From Helianthus annuus (Eukaryota; Streptophyta; Magnoliopsida; Asterales; Asteraceae): a stretch of DNA of 64,000 bases. Location of the stretch: contig NC_035439.2 of NCBI RefSeq assembly GCF_002127325.2, forward strand, positions 142,873,845 through 142,937,844, read 5' to 3'. The notes under the pieces were generated by a model. It worked only from the letters and a program-made list of their open reading frames with translations, was not told the DNA's origin and ran no database searches. Positions 1 to 10,370 of this stretch are shown in pieces (the first letter of the stretch is position 1; every line of letters begins with the position of its first letter). Made by a program: the position numbers and the translations under genes.

Positions 1-328
1 GCTCCGCACCCTTCGCGAGGACACTAGTGTGTGCTTTCATGAAACAGTAAGGATGGAGAGTTCCACCTTAAATACCCATTTAAGTTCCATCTCTCCTCCG
101 ATGTGGGACAAGGTGCTACTTTTCCTTTAGTTTCAGCATTGAATGTTACAAACACCTAACTTTGAGCATCGATATCTCATTCATCTTAGCTCCGTTTTGG
201 ACGTGGTTTAGTTCGTTGCGAAGCTCTTGCTACATAGAACACAAAACCACAAATAAACATATAAAACCCGCTCATTTTATTATATTTATTTCTAGTCCAA
301 AATAGGAAAAAATCATTTTCCTATATTT
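1..328. other. Unclassified repeat-like sequence at window edge
   Basis: No open coding region was recognised. Read on the minus strand it contains a TATA-like GGTATTTAAGG near 70-85, followed by a short pyrimidine-rich stretch, which resembles an LTR or promoter fragment. It ends where copia coding sequence begins at about 357. It may be another repeat that truncated the copia element, but the boundary is not visible. Confidence 0.3.
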
Positions 329-736
329 GTGAAAATGCTATTTTCACCTATTTTTCCAACAACAACATCCTCAAATCATGCTGAAGTCATTGCACTACAT
401 GAAGCTTCAAGAGAATATGTATGGCTAAGATCTATGTCACAACACATAGTGACTTCTTGTGGGCTAGGGAAAGATCGAAGTCCAACTCCTATCCACGAAG
501 ATAATGCCGCTTGTGTCTCTCAAATGAAAGAAGGGTATATCAAAAGTGACAGAACAAAACATATACCACCAAGATTCTTTGCATATACTCGAGACCTAAT
601 TAAAGACAATCAGGTCGAGATGAGATATGTCAAATCCAGCAACAATTCAGCCGATCTTTTCACAAAAGCACTACCTACAACAACTTTCAGGAAACATGTT
701 CATGACATTGGCATGCGTCATGTACGGAGAATGTGA
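329..736 (+). pseudogene. Ty1/copia Pol remnant, RNase H C-terminal part
   Basis: Only the last ~125 residues of a copia polyprotein remain. From about base 357 the reading shows SSNHAEVIALHEASREYVWL, then EDNAACV, the KHIPPRFF variant of the usual KHI-FF motif, and the conserved end NSADLFTKALP. These are hallmarks of plant Ty1/copia RNase H. Gag, protease, integrase and reverse transcriptase are absent, so this is a truncated end of an element lying in the sense direction. The first ~9 codons of the open frame are unrelated upstream sequence. The frame is uninterrupted to its stop at 734-736, which suggests modest age. A polypurine tract and 3' LTR follow immediately, as expected for a copia 3' end. 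Confidence 0.9.
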
Positions 737-787
737 TTCCTTAATAAAATTGCAAACTTGAGGGGGAGCTATAGACTGCACTCTTTT

Positions 788-847
788 TCCCTTAGCTAAG
801 GTTTTTTCCCACTGGGTTTTTCTTTAGCAAGGTTTTTAATGAGGCGG
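788..847 (+). other. Conserved copia 3' untranslated motif
   Basis: Lies between the Pol stop and the 3' LTR and contains CCCACTGGGTTTTTC and AAGGTTTTTAATGAGGC. The same motif occurs on the minus strand in the copia element at 16925-17720. The shared position, immediately upstream of a 3' LTR in both elements, suggests a conserved functional or structural RNA segment. Its function is not known to me. Confidence 0.7.
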
Positions 848-890
848 TACTTAAAGACCCGAAGTTTGCAAAGTGTCATACAAGGGGGAG

Positions 891-1211
891 TGTTATGAAT
901 ACTATTAAACATTTACCATGAAGATCAAGATTTATCTCTAGATTTACCAAGCAAGTGGATAAACTCTTTGTCAAACTTAGGGATAGCTTTGTCTACTAAA
1001 TAGTTAATCTTGTCTACCAAATAGTTAACCTTGTCTACCAAGTAGTTAATCTTTTTGTAGTATAAATACTAGCTCAAGTTAGAAGAAAAAATGCACCTCA
1101 TGTATACACTTTCATAAGTTATACAATTATCTTCTTCTTTCTCTTACAACATCTCTAAAGTTCTTGAAGTTTTAGCACTAATCTTGTGTTAATTCTTGTT
1201 ATATTATAACA
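891..1211 (+). repeat. Ty1/copia 3' LTR
   Basis: Starts TGTTATGAAT and ends ATTATAACA, a TG...CA repeat with inverted TGTTAT/ATAACA ends. It is preceded by the polypurine tract CAAGGGGGAG (881-890). Length is 321 bp. The matching 5' LTR is not in the window, so no target duplication could be checked. The first bases match those of the minus-strand copia LTR at 16735-16924, which places the two in related lineages. Confidence 0.85.
989..1067 (+). promoter_or_regulatory. Copia LTR promoter: three 21-bp repeats and a TATA box
   Basis: Three tandem copies of a 21-bp unit (TTGTCTACCAAATAGTTAAYC type; 989-1051) lie immediately upstream of TATAAAT at 1061-1067. Short tandem repeats just upstream of the TATA box are typical of the U3 enhancer of active plant LTRs. 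That they are transcription factor sites is inference. Confidence 0.6.
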
Positions 1212-1262
1212 GTAATGTGATTATTAGAAGACAATTTTACTATTCTACATGTTAGTTAGACT

Positions 1263-1436
1263 CATGGTTTTTAAACAAAGTCTCGGAGGTCAAGTACTTG
1301 CTACAAGGTAGGCTGTCGAGGCTCGATTACTCTCCATTTAGGCTGAGTACTCTCCGAATACTCTCCATCTAAGCCGAATACTTCCTGAGTACTCTTAAAA
1401 TCCGACTATGGAGCGTCTGCGACTTTTGCAACCATG
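1263..1436. mobile_element. hAT-type MITE, 174 bp
   Basis: Flanked by the perfect 8-bp direct repeat GTTAGACT (1255-1262 and 1437-1444). Ends are imperfect inverted repeats, CATGGTTTTTAAA on the left and CATGGTTGCAAAA when the right end is reversed. The interior repeats TACTCTCC and TACTTCC-like motifs. An 8-bp target duplication with CA-starting termini indicates hAT. It has no coding capacity. Confidence 0.8.
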
Positions 1437-1444
1437 GTTAGACT

Positions 1445-1894
1445 ATTTAGTTATTTATATATCGATAAACTATCTATAACTTCTTTGTATCAAATACATT
1501 ATACCAAATGAAGATTTTAGACCATTCAAAGTGGAGAATTGGGCGGTTGAGCAGTCCCCCCCCCCCCCCCCTTACCTCTAAATCTAGCTATGTCACCTCT
1601 AAAGACTATTCAAGATCTTTTCAAAATCTAATTATCTCTTCTTATGAAGATCATAATAAAATTCATTGAGGTTGTTCATATTGTCTCACATGTTGTTCCA
1701 AAGCAAAATTGGGTCTTCTTGGAGGTTTTTTTTATTTATTTTCTTTTTAACAACATGACCGATCATATTGATAGAAACCTTATTTTTAAATATATTAATT
1801 TTAAATATATGGCAATATCAATATTTTAAAATTCATTATATCAAATTTAGTCAGATTTAGTTTACTCTCATGCGTATTTAAGAATTAAGACAAA
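1445..1894. other. AT-rich intergenic sequence with a poly-C run
   Basis: No gene seen. Contains a 16-base poly-C tract at 1556-1571. The open frame at 1644-1829 is low-complexity and AT-rich and is not regarded as a gene. Confidence 0.6.
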
Positions 1895-2000
1895 CTAGTG
1901 GTACGAAGACCGACGCGTTGCGCCGGGATTCTCCACGTTCCGCGACATGAATTTGATCGCTATCGGTCCGTTTCGTTACAGTACGCTCGTTATAGCAACT
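1895..2000 (-). mobile_element. Helitron 3' terminus (minus strand)
   Basis: Read on the minus strand the sequence carries a GC-rich hairpin-like stretch (CCGGCGCAACGCGTCGG) followed after about 11 bases by the terminus CTAG (1895-1898) and host T. This is the usual Helitron 3' arrangement of a short hairpin then CTRR|T. The 5' end was not found, so the extent to the right is unknown. Confidence 0.6.
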
Positions 2001-3355
2001 AAAAATGTAAAAACAGATAAATAAATAAAATCGTGATGCTGCCATACGTCATTGTTTATGTCACCGTTCAACTACTACTACTGATTTAAAACCTGTTGTC
2101 CACGTTGCCTCTAATCCTTCTATCACCACCATTAAACGGATCCAAAACTGAATCGTAAGCAGAACATATAATTCTTTAAATGAAACCCCAAATGGGGTTG
2201 GTCAAATCCGTTGATGTTGAAGCCTTGCTTACAATTTACTTGGAGAAGATGATAACCACAGTCGGCTTCGACACTGAATGCAATAGCGACCAATGCTAAA
2301 TAAATTCTGGCGAGAAAGAGAAATCACTGCTGGCGACCATTAAAGTATCCTGAACCTACGAAGAATCGAAGTAATAACGCTTCATCAGTGTCTTCATCTC
2401 CTCTGCGGTGTGTTTTGATGAAATTAGATAAAATGAGAAGAAAGTTTATTTAAAAACCAATAACAGTCGATATTTAAAATTTACATAATTAGCTCAAGAG
2501 GTCTTATGAAATAAAAATACACTATTTGGCGCGGGTTCGAGTCTTCAGACTCACTTTTTTTTTTTCCTAAATGCTAGACACGTGTGCCTTTTAGGACACT
2601 GTATTATCACCTTTGTCAACCTCATTTGTTCTCTCTAAAATCAGAATCCTACCTGTTTCTCTCTCTCTCTGCACTCGGCGATGCCCGAATGTGTGTTGAT
2701 TCCATCGTTTGCTTTAGTTATGGTAGCTTATGATGGAGCTGGTTGTACAACCGTCTCCCTTTCTAGAGAAGAAACAGATATAGCTACATATAACTAAACT
2801 CCCTAAAATATACTCTGATTGGATTCTCGGGTTATATTACATATTCGAGTTGGATTAACGGTGCACTGCACAAAGACATTATTTAGTGTGGCCATGAGGT
2901 ACACTATTAATGTTTTGTTACTACACATTTTACTCTATAAACATTTGTTATAGTGGATTCTTCTAAAAAACAAACAATATAATGACAATGCTCTAAAGAG
3001 ACAAAAGGGTTTGGAGTGAATATTCGTCTCATCTCAAAATGTTTTCATTTAGCTCAAGGTTTGAAACACAAGTTTCTAGAGTGTGAATGCTCTAGTGCGT
3101 GTTTTGAAGCGATCTTTGACAAAAATACACAAAATCATACCAGTTGAAAAACTCCTCTTGATATACCTACTCGATGGTTAACAGTCAAAATCAGTTATTC
3201 TCTCAACACGGGCTAGGCCAGTTGACTCGTCATAATGTTGCAGCGTTCTACATTAGCGAAGTGGTACCATATAAGGATTCGCGATGGTTATTCTTTTAGC
3301 CAAAATGTTGCAACTTTGCATGCATATTCTCAACTAAATAAGTTTAAACAATCAA
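2001..3355. other. Intergenic, no gene recognised
   Basis: No convincing coding region. A tRNA-like B-box match (GGTTCGAGTC) occurs near 2535, beside a poly-T run, without an A box at the right distance. It may be a decayed SINE tail. Part may belong to the Helitron that ends at 1895. Confidence 0.5.
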
Positions 3356-3709
3356 CTTGGTGTTCAGAATTCATTTCGAATTCGAAAAATTCAAAATTCA
3401 ATTAAATTTGATTCGATTATGTGTTCAGAATTCATAAGAATTCGAATTCGATTCAATTCGAGTCAAGTAAATCGAATACGAATTTATAATTTCAGATTCC
3501 ATTCGATTTAAAATTCGAATAAAATTATATTTTTATGCGAAATTTTTATACATAATACAAATATAACTTTTATTGGGCTATACTATAAATTATTTTCAAA
3601 ATTTATTCTAAATATTAAAATTACCAGTTACCAAACCCACTACATGACTCATAACTAAACCCTAAGTAACAAAGAATCTCAATCAAATCGAATTGGATGA
3701 ACACCCCTA
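3356..3709. mobile_element. hAT-like MITE remnant
   Basis: Right end reversed reads TAGGGGTGTTCATCC, a common hAT MITE terminus. The left end is a diverged form with GGTGTTCAGAATTC. The interior is rich in GAATTCGAATTCG-type repeats, and GTGTTCAGAATTCAT recurs at about 3360 and 3421, as if the left end was duplicated. No clear 8-bp target duplication remains. Confidence 0.5.
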
Positions 3710-3982
3710 ACTCTACCTACCAAAACCCATTAATCGCATTGCATTGATCTCAACAATATTACTACACCATAACTTCTTACAAATTATTAAAAAAGATAAA
3801 ACATGAGTATTAAAATCTTACTATCACGACATTTCTTCCATATGTTGCATTACCTAGATCCTGTAGAACTCTAGATTCCCCACCTCATATTCACATACAA
3901 ACACCCTGTCACTATGTATTACAAATTGGTAACGAAAAATGGCAGATTTTGGAAGCAAAATAACAAAGGTTAGCAACACTAA

Positions 3983-4310
3983 GAGTGCCCGGGGCACAAT
4001 CGGTGACCCCATGCGGGGACCGATTTCCCCGATCGGGGAGGTGCCACCGGCCTAGCGGGGAGCCAAAAACGGGGAGGATGATCGGTGAGGAGGCACCGAA
4101 GAGAGGGGAGGAGAGAGAACGTGGGCCCCATTCAATCAACCAATGATAAATTTTTTTTTTTTTAAATAAAAAACCAAGTCACCTAAGAGGGGAATGCCGC
4201 CATCAATTTAGGGTGTGAGGGGAGTTTAAGAGGGAAGTTGACGTGGCACACGAGGATTGGTTATGCGTAAGAGAGGGGACTCCCCTCTTAGAGGAGTGCC
4301 CCTTACACCC
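3983..4310. mobile_element. PIF/Harbinger (Tourist-like) MITE, 328 bp
   Basis: Flanked by TAA on both sides (3980-3982, 4311-4313). Terminal inverted repeats are GAGTGCCCGGGGCAC and, reversed, GGGTGTAAGGGGCAC. It is GC-rich with a central A/T run. The same family is present inverted at 38240-38584 (shared segments include TTGACGTGGCA-type and CTCCCCTCTTA sequence). The 3-bp TWA duplication and 15-bp termini define the superfamily. It is non-coding. Confidence 0.85.
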
Positions 4311-4313
4311 TAA

Positions 4314-5143
4314 GACTATCTCCAACGCGCATTTCACACCTCGTCCAAAATCCACATCAGCCACGCCCGAATCCGTCCCTGCGTTGGAGGCCAGTGTCCG
4401 ATCTCTGTTTGAAAAGAAAAGTCCGTAACTTTGGGCGTGGTTTTCTTCGGTTATTGAGCCAAGTTTCAGAAAAGAAAAAAATAAATACATTAAATGGGGA
4501 TCTTTCCATGAGAGGAGTATGAAAAAAAAAACTTTGTGAATCGGGATGATCTGAAAATTGTTGGCTGACTGTTTAAATCTAACCAGAGCATCAGTAGCGG
4601 CTCTTCCAAATAACAGGAGGAGAAGATAACCTAATTATTTAACTATATGTTTGAATTGGGCTTTTTATTAAATTTATAGCCCAATGCCCTAATATATTTT
4701 GCTTTAGTTTATAGCCCAATGCCCCAATGCACCTAAAATAATTTGAAGGTGGTGTCTTATGAAAAAATAGGTACATTACCTTTTTTTACTATTTATTTCT
4801 TCTTTTATTTGTTTTTCCGTTTATTTCTTCTTTTATTTAGTTAAGGTCTACTTTAAAATTATATATATATAAATAATGTTTATCAAATCAAACTGTATAA
4901 AAATTAAGCAATTGAAATATTATGTTTTTATTTATTCAAATCCTTATTTCTACTTATTTAAGTTAAATAAATAATGAGTGATGGTGGAAAATGTAAGGAT
5001 ATGTAAGGATGTTTGTATGGTTGGAGAAGAAATTGAGAGGTTTTAAAGATTTGTATGGATTTTAAGGATTTGTAAGGATATGATGTGGCGGCTGACTAGA
5101 CAGCTAAGGGCGCCTAAAAACGGCATTAGCATTGAAGATAGTC
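4314..5143. mobile_element. PIF/Harbinger non-autonomous element, 830 bp
   Basis: Termini GACTATCTCCAACGC and, reversed, GACTATCTTCAATGC, flanked by TAA at 4311-4313 and 5144-5146. The left TAA is also the right target duplication of the neighbouring MITE, so the two abut. The interior has (GTAAGGAT)-type repeats near 4995-5080 and no credible gene. Confidence 0.8.
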
Positions 5144-5146
5144 TAA

Positions 5147-5777
5147 TAGGCTACAAAAATATAGCCTACCAAATCCACCTCCCCAACCCATCGCCTTCTA
5201 CTTTCCCCAACCCACCATGCCAATAATGTTGAACTTATTGCAGATGCAATTCAACCAAAAAAACACTAAATCAAAAGCAAATAAACACTCAATCAAAATC
5301 AAAGTAACAACAAATTGGAGGTAAGACGATGAGAAACGGAGTGTATGTTTCTTTCACGGGAGAATCCGGCAACAGTTTGCGTCCGAGTCGTAGCAGAGCG
5401 TCGAGTACAACCAGAATACGACCGAAGATGGGTGACAGGTGAGGAAACCGGCCCCGCTTTCTCTCCTGCTCAAACTCTGGAGTCTCTCTTAGTCTGAATC
5501 AATTTGTAGCTTAACCAAAGCTTCGATTTCTCGAACAGTTACTGAGGAAGAAGAAGATAACATGAGATATGGAGAGAGAGAGGCGGTTAGGTAAACCTCT
5601 CTCTCCTATGGTAGAACTAAAATGGCAAACAAAAAAGAAAGATCGTTAAAAAAAAAAAGAGGTAGGTAGAGTCGAACTCAAGTTCATAGGGATACACATA
5701 GAACCAACAAATTTACTAGAGAAGAACAAATGATGAGGTGACATGTGACGTTTATTACTATTCATAGACTTCCTTTA
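5147..5777. other. Intergenic, no gene recognised
   Basis: Moderate GC with purine- and pyrimidine-rich stretches. No protein family could be recognised in either direction. It ends at the Pack-MULE target duplication. Confidence 0.5.
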
Positions 5778-5786
5778 TTAATATAT

Positions 5787-6191
5787 GAGAAAATTGGTCG
5801 GATAGTCCCTGTGGTTTCGCCTTTTTTCACCTATAGTCCCTAACTTTCTAAAATTACCTGAATAGTCCCCAAGTTTTCATTTTTTGTTCCCGGATAGTCC
5901 CTGGGTCTAACTTCAGTTTGTTTTCTCTGTTAAGAGGGGTGTGAAATGACAAAAATACCCTTTCCTTAAAAGGCCAAACCACAGGGACTATCCGGGCATC
6001 TTCTTCATTTTTTTTATAAAACCCCACCACCACACTTCATCTTCAACCTCCACCCACCATCACCCTTCTCCACCCTCCACCATCACTGTCACAGTGAACC
6101 GAACCTTGACCGGTGTCGACTGAACCGAACCTGAATCTGAAGTGAACCGTACCTTGGACCGAGTATACACGAACTTAACATGACCCGAACC
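5787..6191 (+). repeat. Left long terminal inverted repeat of Pack-MULE
   Basis: Inverted partner of 7201-7604. Within the arm the motif GGATAGTCCCTGTGGTTT near the outer end has its own inverted copy near 5977-5996, so each arm is itself a foldback. Confidence 0.85.
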
Positions 6192-6433
6192 AACCCGACT
6201 CAAACCATCACCACCACTGCAATCGCAGTTGTCGCCGGTGCCGGTAAAACAGCTAGCCACCGTCGGCCATCAAACTTATTTTTAATATCGGACTCAGGCT
6301 CGTTTAAGCTTGAATGGATCATTTCGAGCTTTTATCGAGTAGTTCACGAGCGGCTTGGCTCGTTTACACCCCTATAATAAATTGATCCATTTACAATTTC
6401 TATTTCATACACTTTAAATATCATTTTTTGTAG

Positions 6434-7041
6434 GTCTGTTCTTCAGCAAGTTCTTAATCAAAAGCAAACTTTTAGAAGCTTAAAGCAGGATGTGCTGCCT
6501 TATCTTGTTAAAAGTCAGATGGTTGGTTTGCTAAGACTCCACACGCCTTTTATTTCTTTATTTTATTAGTATTATTATGTAACAGCTTCTATTGCTTAAT
6601 CAGAGGTCTGAAATATTATTAAATGGAGCACAAGCTGAAGAAAATGGGAATGTGGATAATTATAATATGGATAAAGTAATGTTGTCTCAGCTGCTGGCTA
6701 ATGCGTCTACACCGAGTTTTCATGAAGTGTACGCTTTGGGTCCTAATGGGTTTTCCCCGGCTGAGAGAAAAACCCATAAATGTTGTGTTTATATTGCCAA
6801 CAAGACCAAATATTGTGCAAGACTAAATTCCATTCAAGCGTATAGTGACATTAACCGAGATGTGAGTTTCGTTTTCTTTTCTTTTCTTTTCTTTTTAGTG
6901 TAAGGTTGCTGCTGAGGTTTGACTGTTGAGCATGCCGTCAGGTGATAGGAGATGCAAGTCACCTATCTGGATGTACATTCTCTGTGCACAACAATGTTAT
7001 TCATCCATCTGCTGTTCTTGGCTCCAAAACCACAATAAGTT
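6434..7041 (+). pseudogene. Captured fragment of eIF2B gamma subunit (translation initiation factor)
   Basis: Three exon pieces read as the C-terminal half of plant eIF2B gamma, the nucleotide-exchange factor for eIF2. Exon A (6434-6521) encodes SLKQDVLPYLVKSQM. Exon B (6604-6861) encodes a variable linker, then KCCVYIANKTKYCARLNSI and NRD. Exon C (6942 to about 7041) encodes VIGDASHLSGCTFSV and HPSAVLGSKTTI, the start of the left-handed beta-helix hexapeptide repeats. Introns 6522-6603 (GT...CAG) and 6862-6941 (GTGAGT...CAG) keep consensus borders. The N-terminal nucleotidyltransferase-like domain and the rest of the beta-helix are missing, so it cannot encode a working subunit. No stops interrupt the exons. 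Identification is from memory of the family; no search was run. Confidence 0.85.
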
Positions 7042-7200
7042 ATCTTCCTTCAAGACTCTGTATTGGTCTAGATGTTACGCCCAGTTTGCTATCCTGGACT
7101 AATTAAGATTTTCTTTCGCGCGGGAACTTTTTCTGATTTACCAATAGGGGACACTGCTCTTCTTTAACAAACAAAGTAGACTCAAACTAACAACCTAAAG

Positions 7201-7604
7201 TTCGGGTCATGTTAAGTTCGGGTAAACTCGGTCCAAGGTACGGTTCACTTCAGATTCAGGTTCGGTTCAGTCGACACCGGTCAAGGTTCGGTTCACTGTG
7301 GCGGTGACGGTGGAGAGTGGAGGAGGGTGATGGTGGGTGGAGGTTGAAGATGAAGTGTGGTGGTGGGGTTTTATAAATAAAAATGAAGAAGATGCCCGGA
7401 TAGTCCCTGTGGTTTGGCCTTTTAAGGAAAGGGTATTTTTGTCATTTCACACCCCTCTTAACAGAAAAAACAAACTGAAGTTAGACCCAGGGACTATCCG
7501 GGAACAAAAAATGAAAACTTGGGGACTATTCAGGTAATTTTAGAAAGTTGGGGACTATAGGTGAAAAAAGGCGAAACCACAGGGACTATCCGATCATTTT
7601 TCTC
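7201..7604 (-). repeat. Right long terminal inverted repeat of Pack-MULE
   Basis: Reverse complement of the left arm, with a handful of substitutions and one small indel visible. The 7337-7537 open frame lies inside the arm and is not a gene. Confidence 0.85.
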
Positions 7605-7759
7605 TTAATATATAGGATAATGTTCAAGCATACAAACTAGCATAAATTTAACATTTAAATAATAACAAAAGGTAATAAAATCATGATGATTATATGTAAC
7701 GAAAATCATGTACACACATATAAAAATATTACTTTAACTTAGCTTGATTATATGATGTA

Positions 7760-8290
7760 CTAGTATTAAGCCTCTGCGTTGCAGCGGTTGTCATAAAACC
7801 ATGTTAAGTAGTAGCAATACTATACCATTGTTAGCGACCACCAACATCGAAAAGGCTCGTAAAAACAAAAATAAATAAAAATGGGAAAAAATAACACCGA
7901 CCGAAAAGAAGACGTAAAATCTTTGAACCACGCACACTCGTTGCTGAGAAATTAAGGCGAAACGTAAAACATGGAAAAAAATAACTAAGTCATCTAGGAC
8001 CCGCGTGTTGGACAAACTTGTCAAACGCAGAAAAATAGATGTGACGCGACGGGCCAGTCAAACAACAAAAAAGTATACGGAAAAATGTTGAAACCCACAC
8101 GTACGTTGCGGCGCGTTAACTCACAAAATTTAGATAGAAACGAAAAATTTGGGAAAGATGAAAAGTATGGTGGACCAAAATTGAAAATAAAAAAAAGTTG
8201 GGACTAAATTGCAAAAGATGAAAAACTTTGGGTTAAAAGTAAAAAACAAAGGGTCTAAATTGCAAAATTGAAGTTATTTATTAATTTTTG
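7760..8290 (-). mobile_element. Helitron, non-autonomous (minus strand)
   Basis: The 3' end on the minus strand is hairpin CTGC-AAC-GCAG, then AGGCTTAATA, then CTAG (7760-7763) with host T. The interior repeats a module containing TTGAACCACGC...CGTTGC...GAAACGTAAAACAT that also occurs in the Helitron at 15990 and, inverted, at 23915 and 31424. The 5' boundary near 8290 is approximate. Confidence 0.65.
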
Positions 8291-9103
8291 ATAAAGATAA
8301 GGATAAAAATAAAATTTATTATTAATTAATATTAATATTAAAATAAATTTATTAAACAAATATAAATAAAATTTATCAGGTTTTTGGAGAGAATGACATG
8401 TGCAATTATTTGAAGTCTTTTATTATAAGTTAGATTAAAAAAATTGTAAGATTAAAGGAGCAAATGACATGTGACATTATTTATAATCCTTTGTGACATT
8501 ATTTATAATCCTTTGTTAGTATTAGATGCCATGTGGCATTATTTACACTACTTTATTAGTATTAGATTATAAGATAACGTAAAAATGTAAGGCAATGTTA
8601 AGAACTATAAGATAAAGTAACGTAGCTTATGTGTTGTAATATAATGTAATACGATAACATATAAAATGCAGTATGACATAATAATATGCGAGTCTATTTT
8701 GTGATTTTTGATGTTATAATTGTTGATGATATGTGAGTGCACGCTTGATATGCGAATTCTCATTCACATACGACATGATTTTTAACAAGTATCAATGAAA
8801 ATGGATCATGAGAGTAAGAGACGATAGATGATCTAGACGTATCTCAATGATTATGAGAGCGAGAGACTATAGATGATCTAGACGTGTCTCAATAACTACG
8901 CGCATTTAACATTCTTTGAAACTTACTAGATATATAACACAATCTAAAAAATAACCAATTTGTGAGATTATAATTAATTATAAGCCTAAACTTTGTGTTT
9001 TAACTAAAAAAACTCATAACATTACCACACATCATTATAATATAGGCAATGGACTTTAACTAACCCATCATTTAATTATAATGTTGTGGTTTAATAAGGA
9101 TTA
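8291..9103. other. AT-rich intergenic with two short tandem duplications
   Basis: No gene. Contains a 22-bp unit in two copies (8471-8514, GTGACATTATTTATAATCC type) and a 45-bp unit in two copies (8808-8897, sharing ATAGATGATCTAGACGT). Confidence 0.6.

Positions 9104-9152
<49 letters not shown>
9104..9152. repeat. (TAA)n microsatellite
   Basis: Sixteen or so uninterrupted AAT/TAA repeats. Confidence 0.95.
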
Positions 9153-9660
9153 GGTGTGACTAGTTGATTCAGGGTGGACCCCACAACCTTATCCCTTCAC
9201 GGCTCACGCGCATTAAAAGGGGTGGCGCTCCCCACTTTGACGCCCTCCTTTAACTACCGTGTTTCGATGTTTAACGCCTTTTGTATGTGAGGTGGCGTGA
9301 GGCGTCACCCCACAAAATGTAGTCTCGTGTATCACGTCAATTATAAACGTAAAACATATCATTAATTACTTTTTTAGGTAATATTTTTTTACTTCTAAAT
9401 GTCACTTAACTTTAGACTGCAGGGAGTGGGGCGTTGGTTAGGGTGGGGGAAACCAGCCAACGTCAGCTGTTTCACTCCGGGTTGGCGTTGGTCGGGGCGG
9501 TGCCCCTTTGGCGTGGGTATTCAGCCTGGTGCGGGGCCGGGGGGTGACTTGGCTGACTTTGGTTGGTTGGTTCAATATGACTGGTTTTGGTTGGCTACTT
9601 TAATGAAAAAAAAATCACATGGATGGCTGGCCACGCCACACCACACCCCTCATTTTTCAC
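9153..9660. other. GC-rich repeat-like segment, class unresolved
   Basis: 9180-9310 carries GGTGGCG and GACGCC motifs like those in PIF MITEs. 9418-9660 is strongly GC-rich (GGGTTGGCGTTGG and GCCACGCCACACC). Both look like MITE or transposon fragments, but I could not establish matching termini or target duplications. Open frames here are composition artefacts. Confidence 0.4.
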
Positions 9661-10370
9661 CATAAGCTTATGATTTCCACCCTCGCTACATATCGAGCAA
9701 TGTCCCCAACCCAAGCCCCTGCATTCTCCATAGTCTTTCTCTGTAAAAATTTAAAGCTATATCATTTCATAGCAAACAAACATTACACCATCAGGTCGTA
9801 TATATCATGAATTATTTTTTTATCATCAGTCATATATATCATGAATTATTTTCTGTTAATAAATCATTCTATTATCCATATTATTTAGGTCACAATCTTT
9901 ACAATAATTAATTAACACATATTTGTTATGACTTATGAGTAAGGGTAATAACAAGAGTATTATGTTGGCAAATAACAAAAAAAACAAAAACCTGTTTATA
10001 TTCTTCTAGCACATGAAATCTTAAAAGGTTTGTTTTCACAACAGAATATCAATTTTTTAATAATAAAATACGGTTATAAATCTTAGAAGGCGGTTTTAAT
10101 CAGATTTATTGGGTTTCATCCTGAATTTGTGTATAATCATTATTGTCTAGTAGAGATAGATATAATCGGATGATTCCATTGATACACGATTTTACTCCAG
10201 TAATCTGTCAGTGATTCAAATTTACAGTTAAAAATAAAAAAGGAAAATGATAATCATCAAAGAACTTAAATCACAAGCAGATAAACATCATTTCATTAAT
10301 CATTATCATTATATTACATAGAACTAACATTAATAACAAAACACCCCTTCACAAACAACCACCACCACCA
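9661..10370. other. AT-rich downstream flank of the BAHD gene
   Basis: No coding sequence recognised. The part near 10300-10370 lies just after the BAHD stop codon and probably contains the 3' untranslated region. No canonical AATAAA was confidently assigned. Confidence 0.5.

Larger units (their letters stand above)
5787..7604. mobile_element. Pack-MULE (Mutator-like element carrying eIF2B gamma exons)
   Basis: A 1818-bp element bounded by the perfect 9-bp direct repeat TTAATATAT (5778-5786 and 7605-7613), the hallmark of Mutator-like elements. Both ends start GAGAAAA-TG-TCGGATAGTC and continue as long inverted repeats (about 5787-6191 and 7201-7604) that look roughly 95% or more identical by eye. 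There is no MuDR-type transposase. The interior holds three exons and two introns of a host gene fragment in the plus direction, plus a short hAT-like remnant at about 6268-6372 ending TTTACACCCCTA. Acquisition at DNA level is indicated because the introns are kept. Confidence 0.88.

Noticed and set aside
2530..2560. B-box-like GGTTCGAGTC beside a poly-T run as a SINE
   Set aside because: No A box at the expected distance and no target duplication.
3912..4490. Three short open frames at 3912-4490
   Set aside because: They lie within PIF MITEs and have no recognisable protein similarity.
9395..9665. GC-rich segment as a gene (88-codon open frame)
   Set aside because: Repetitive G/T-rich composition, no domain; more like a MITE, but termini could not be matched.
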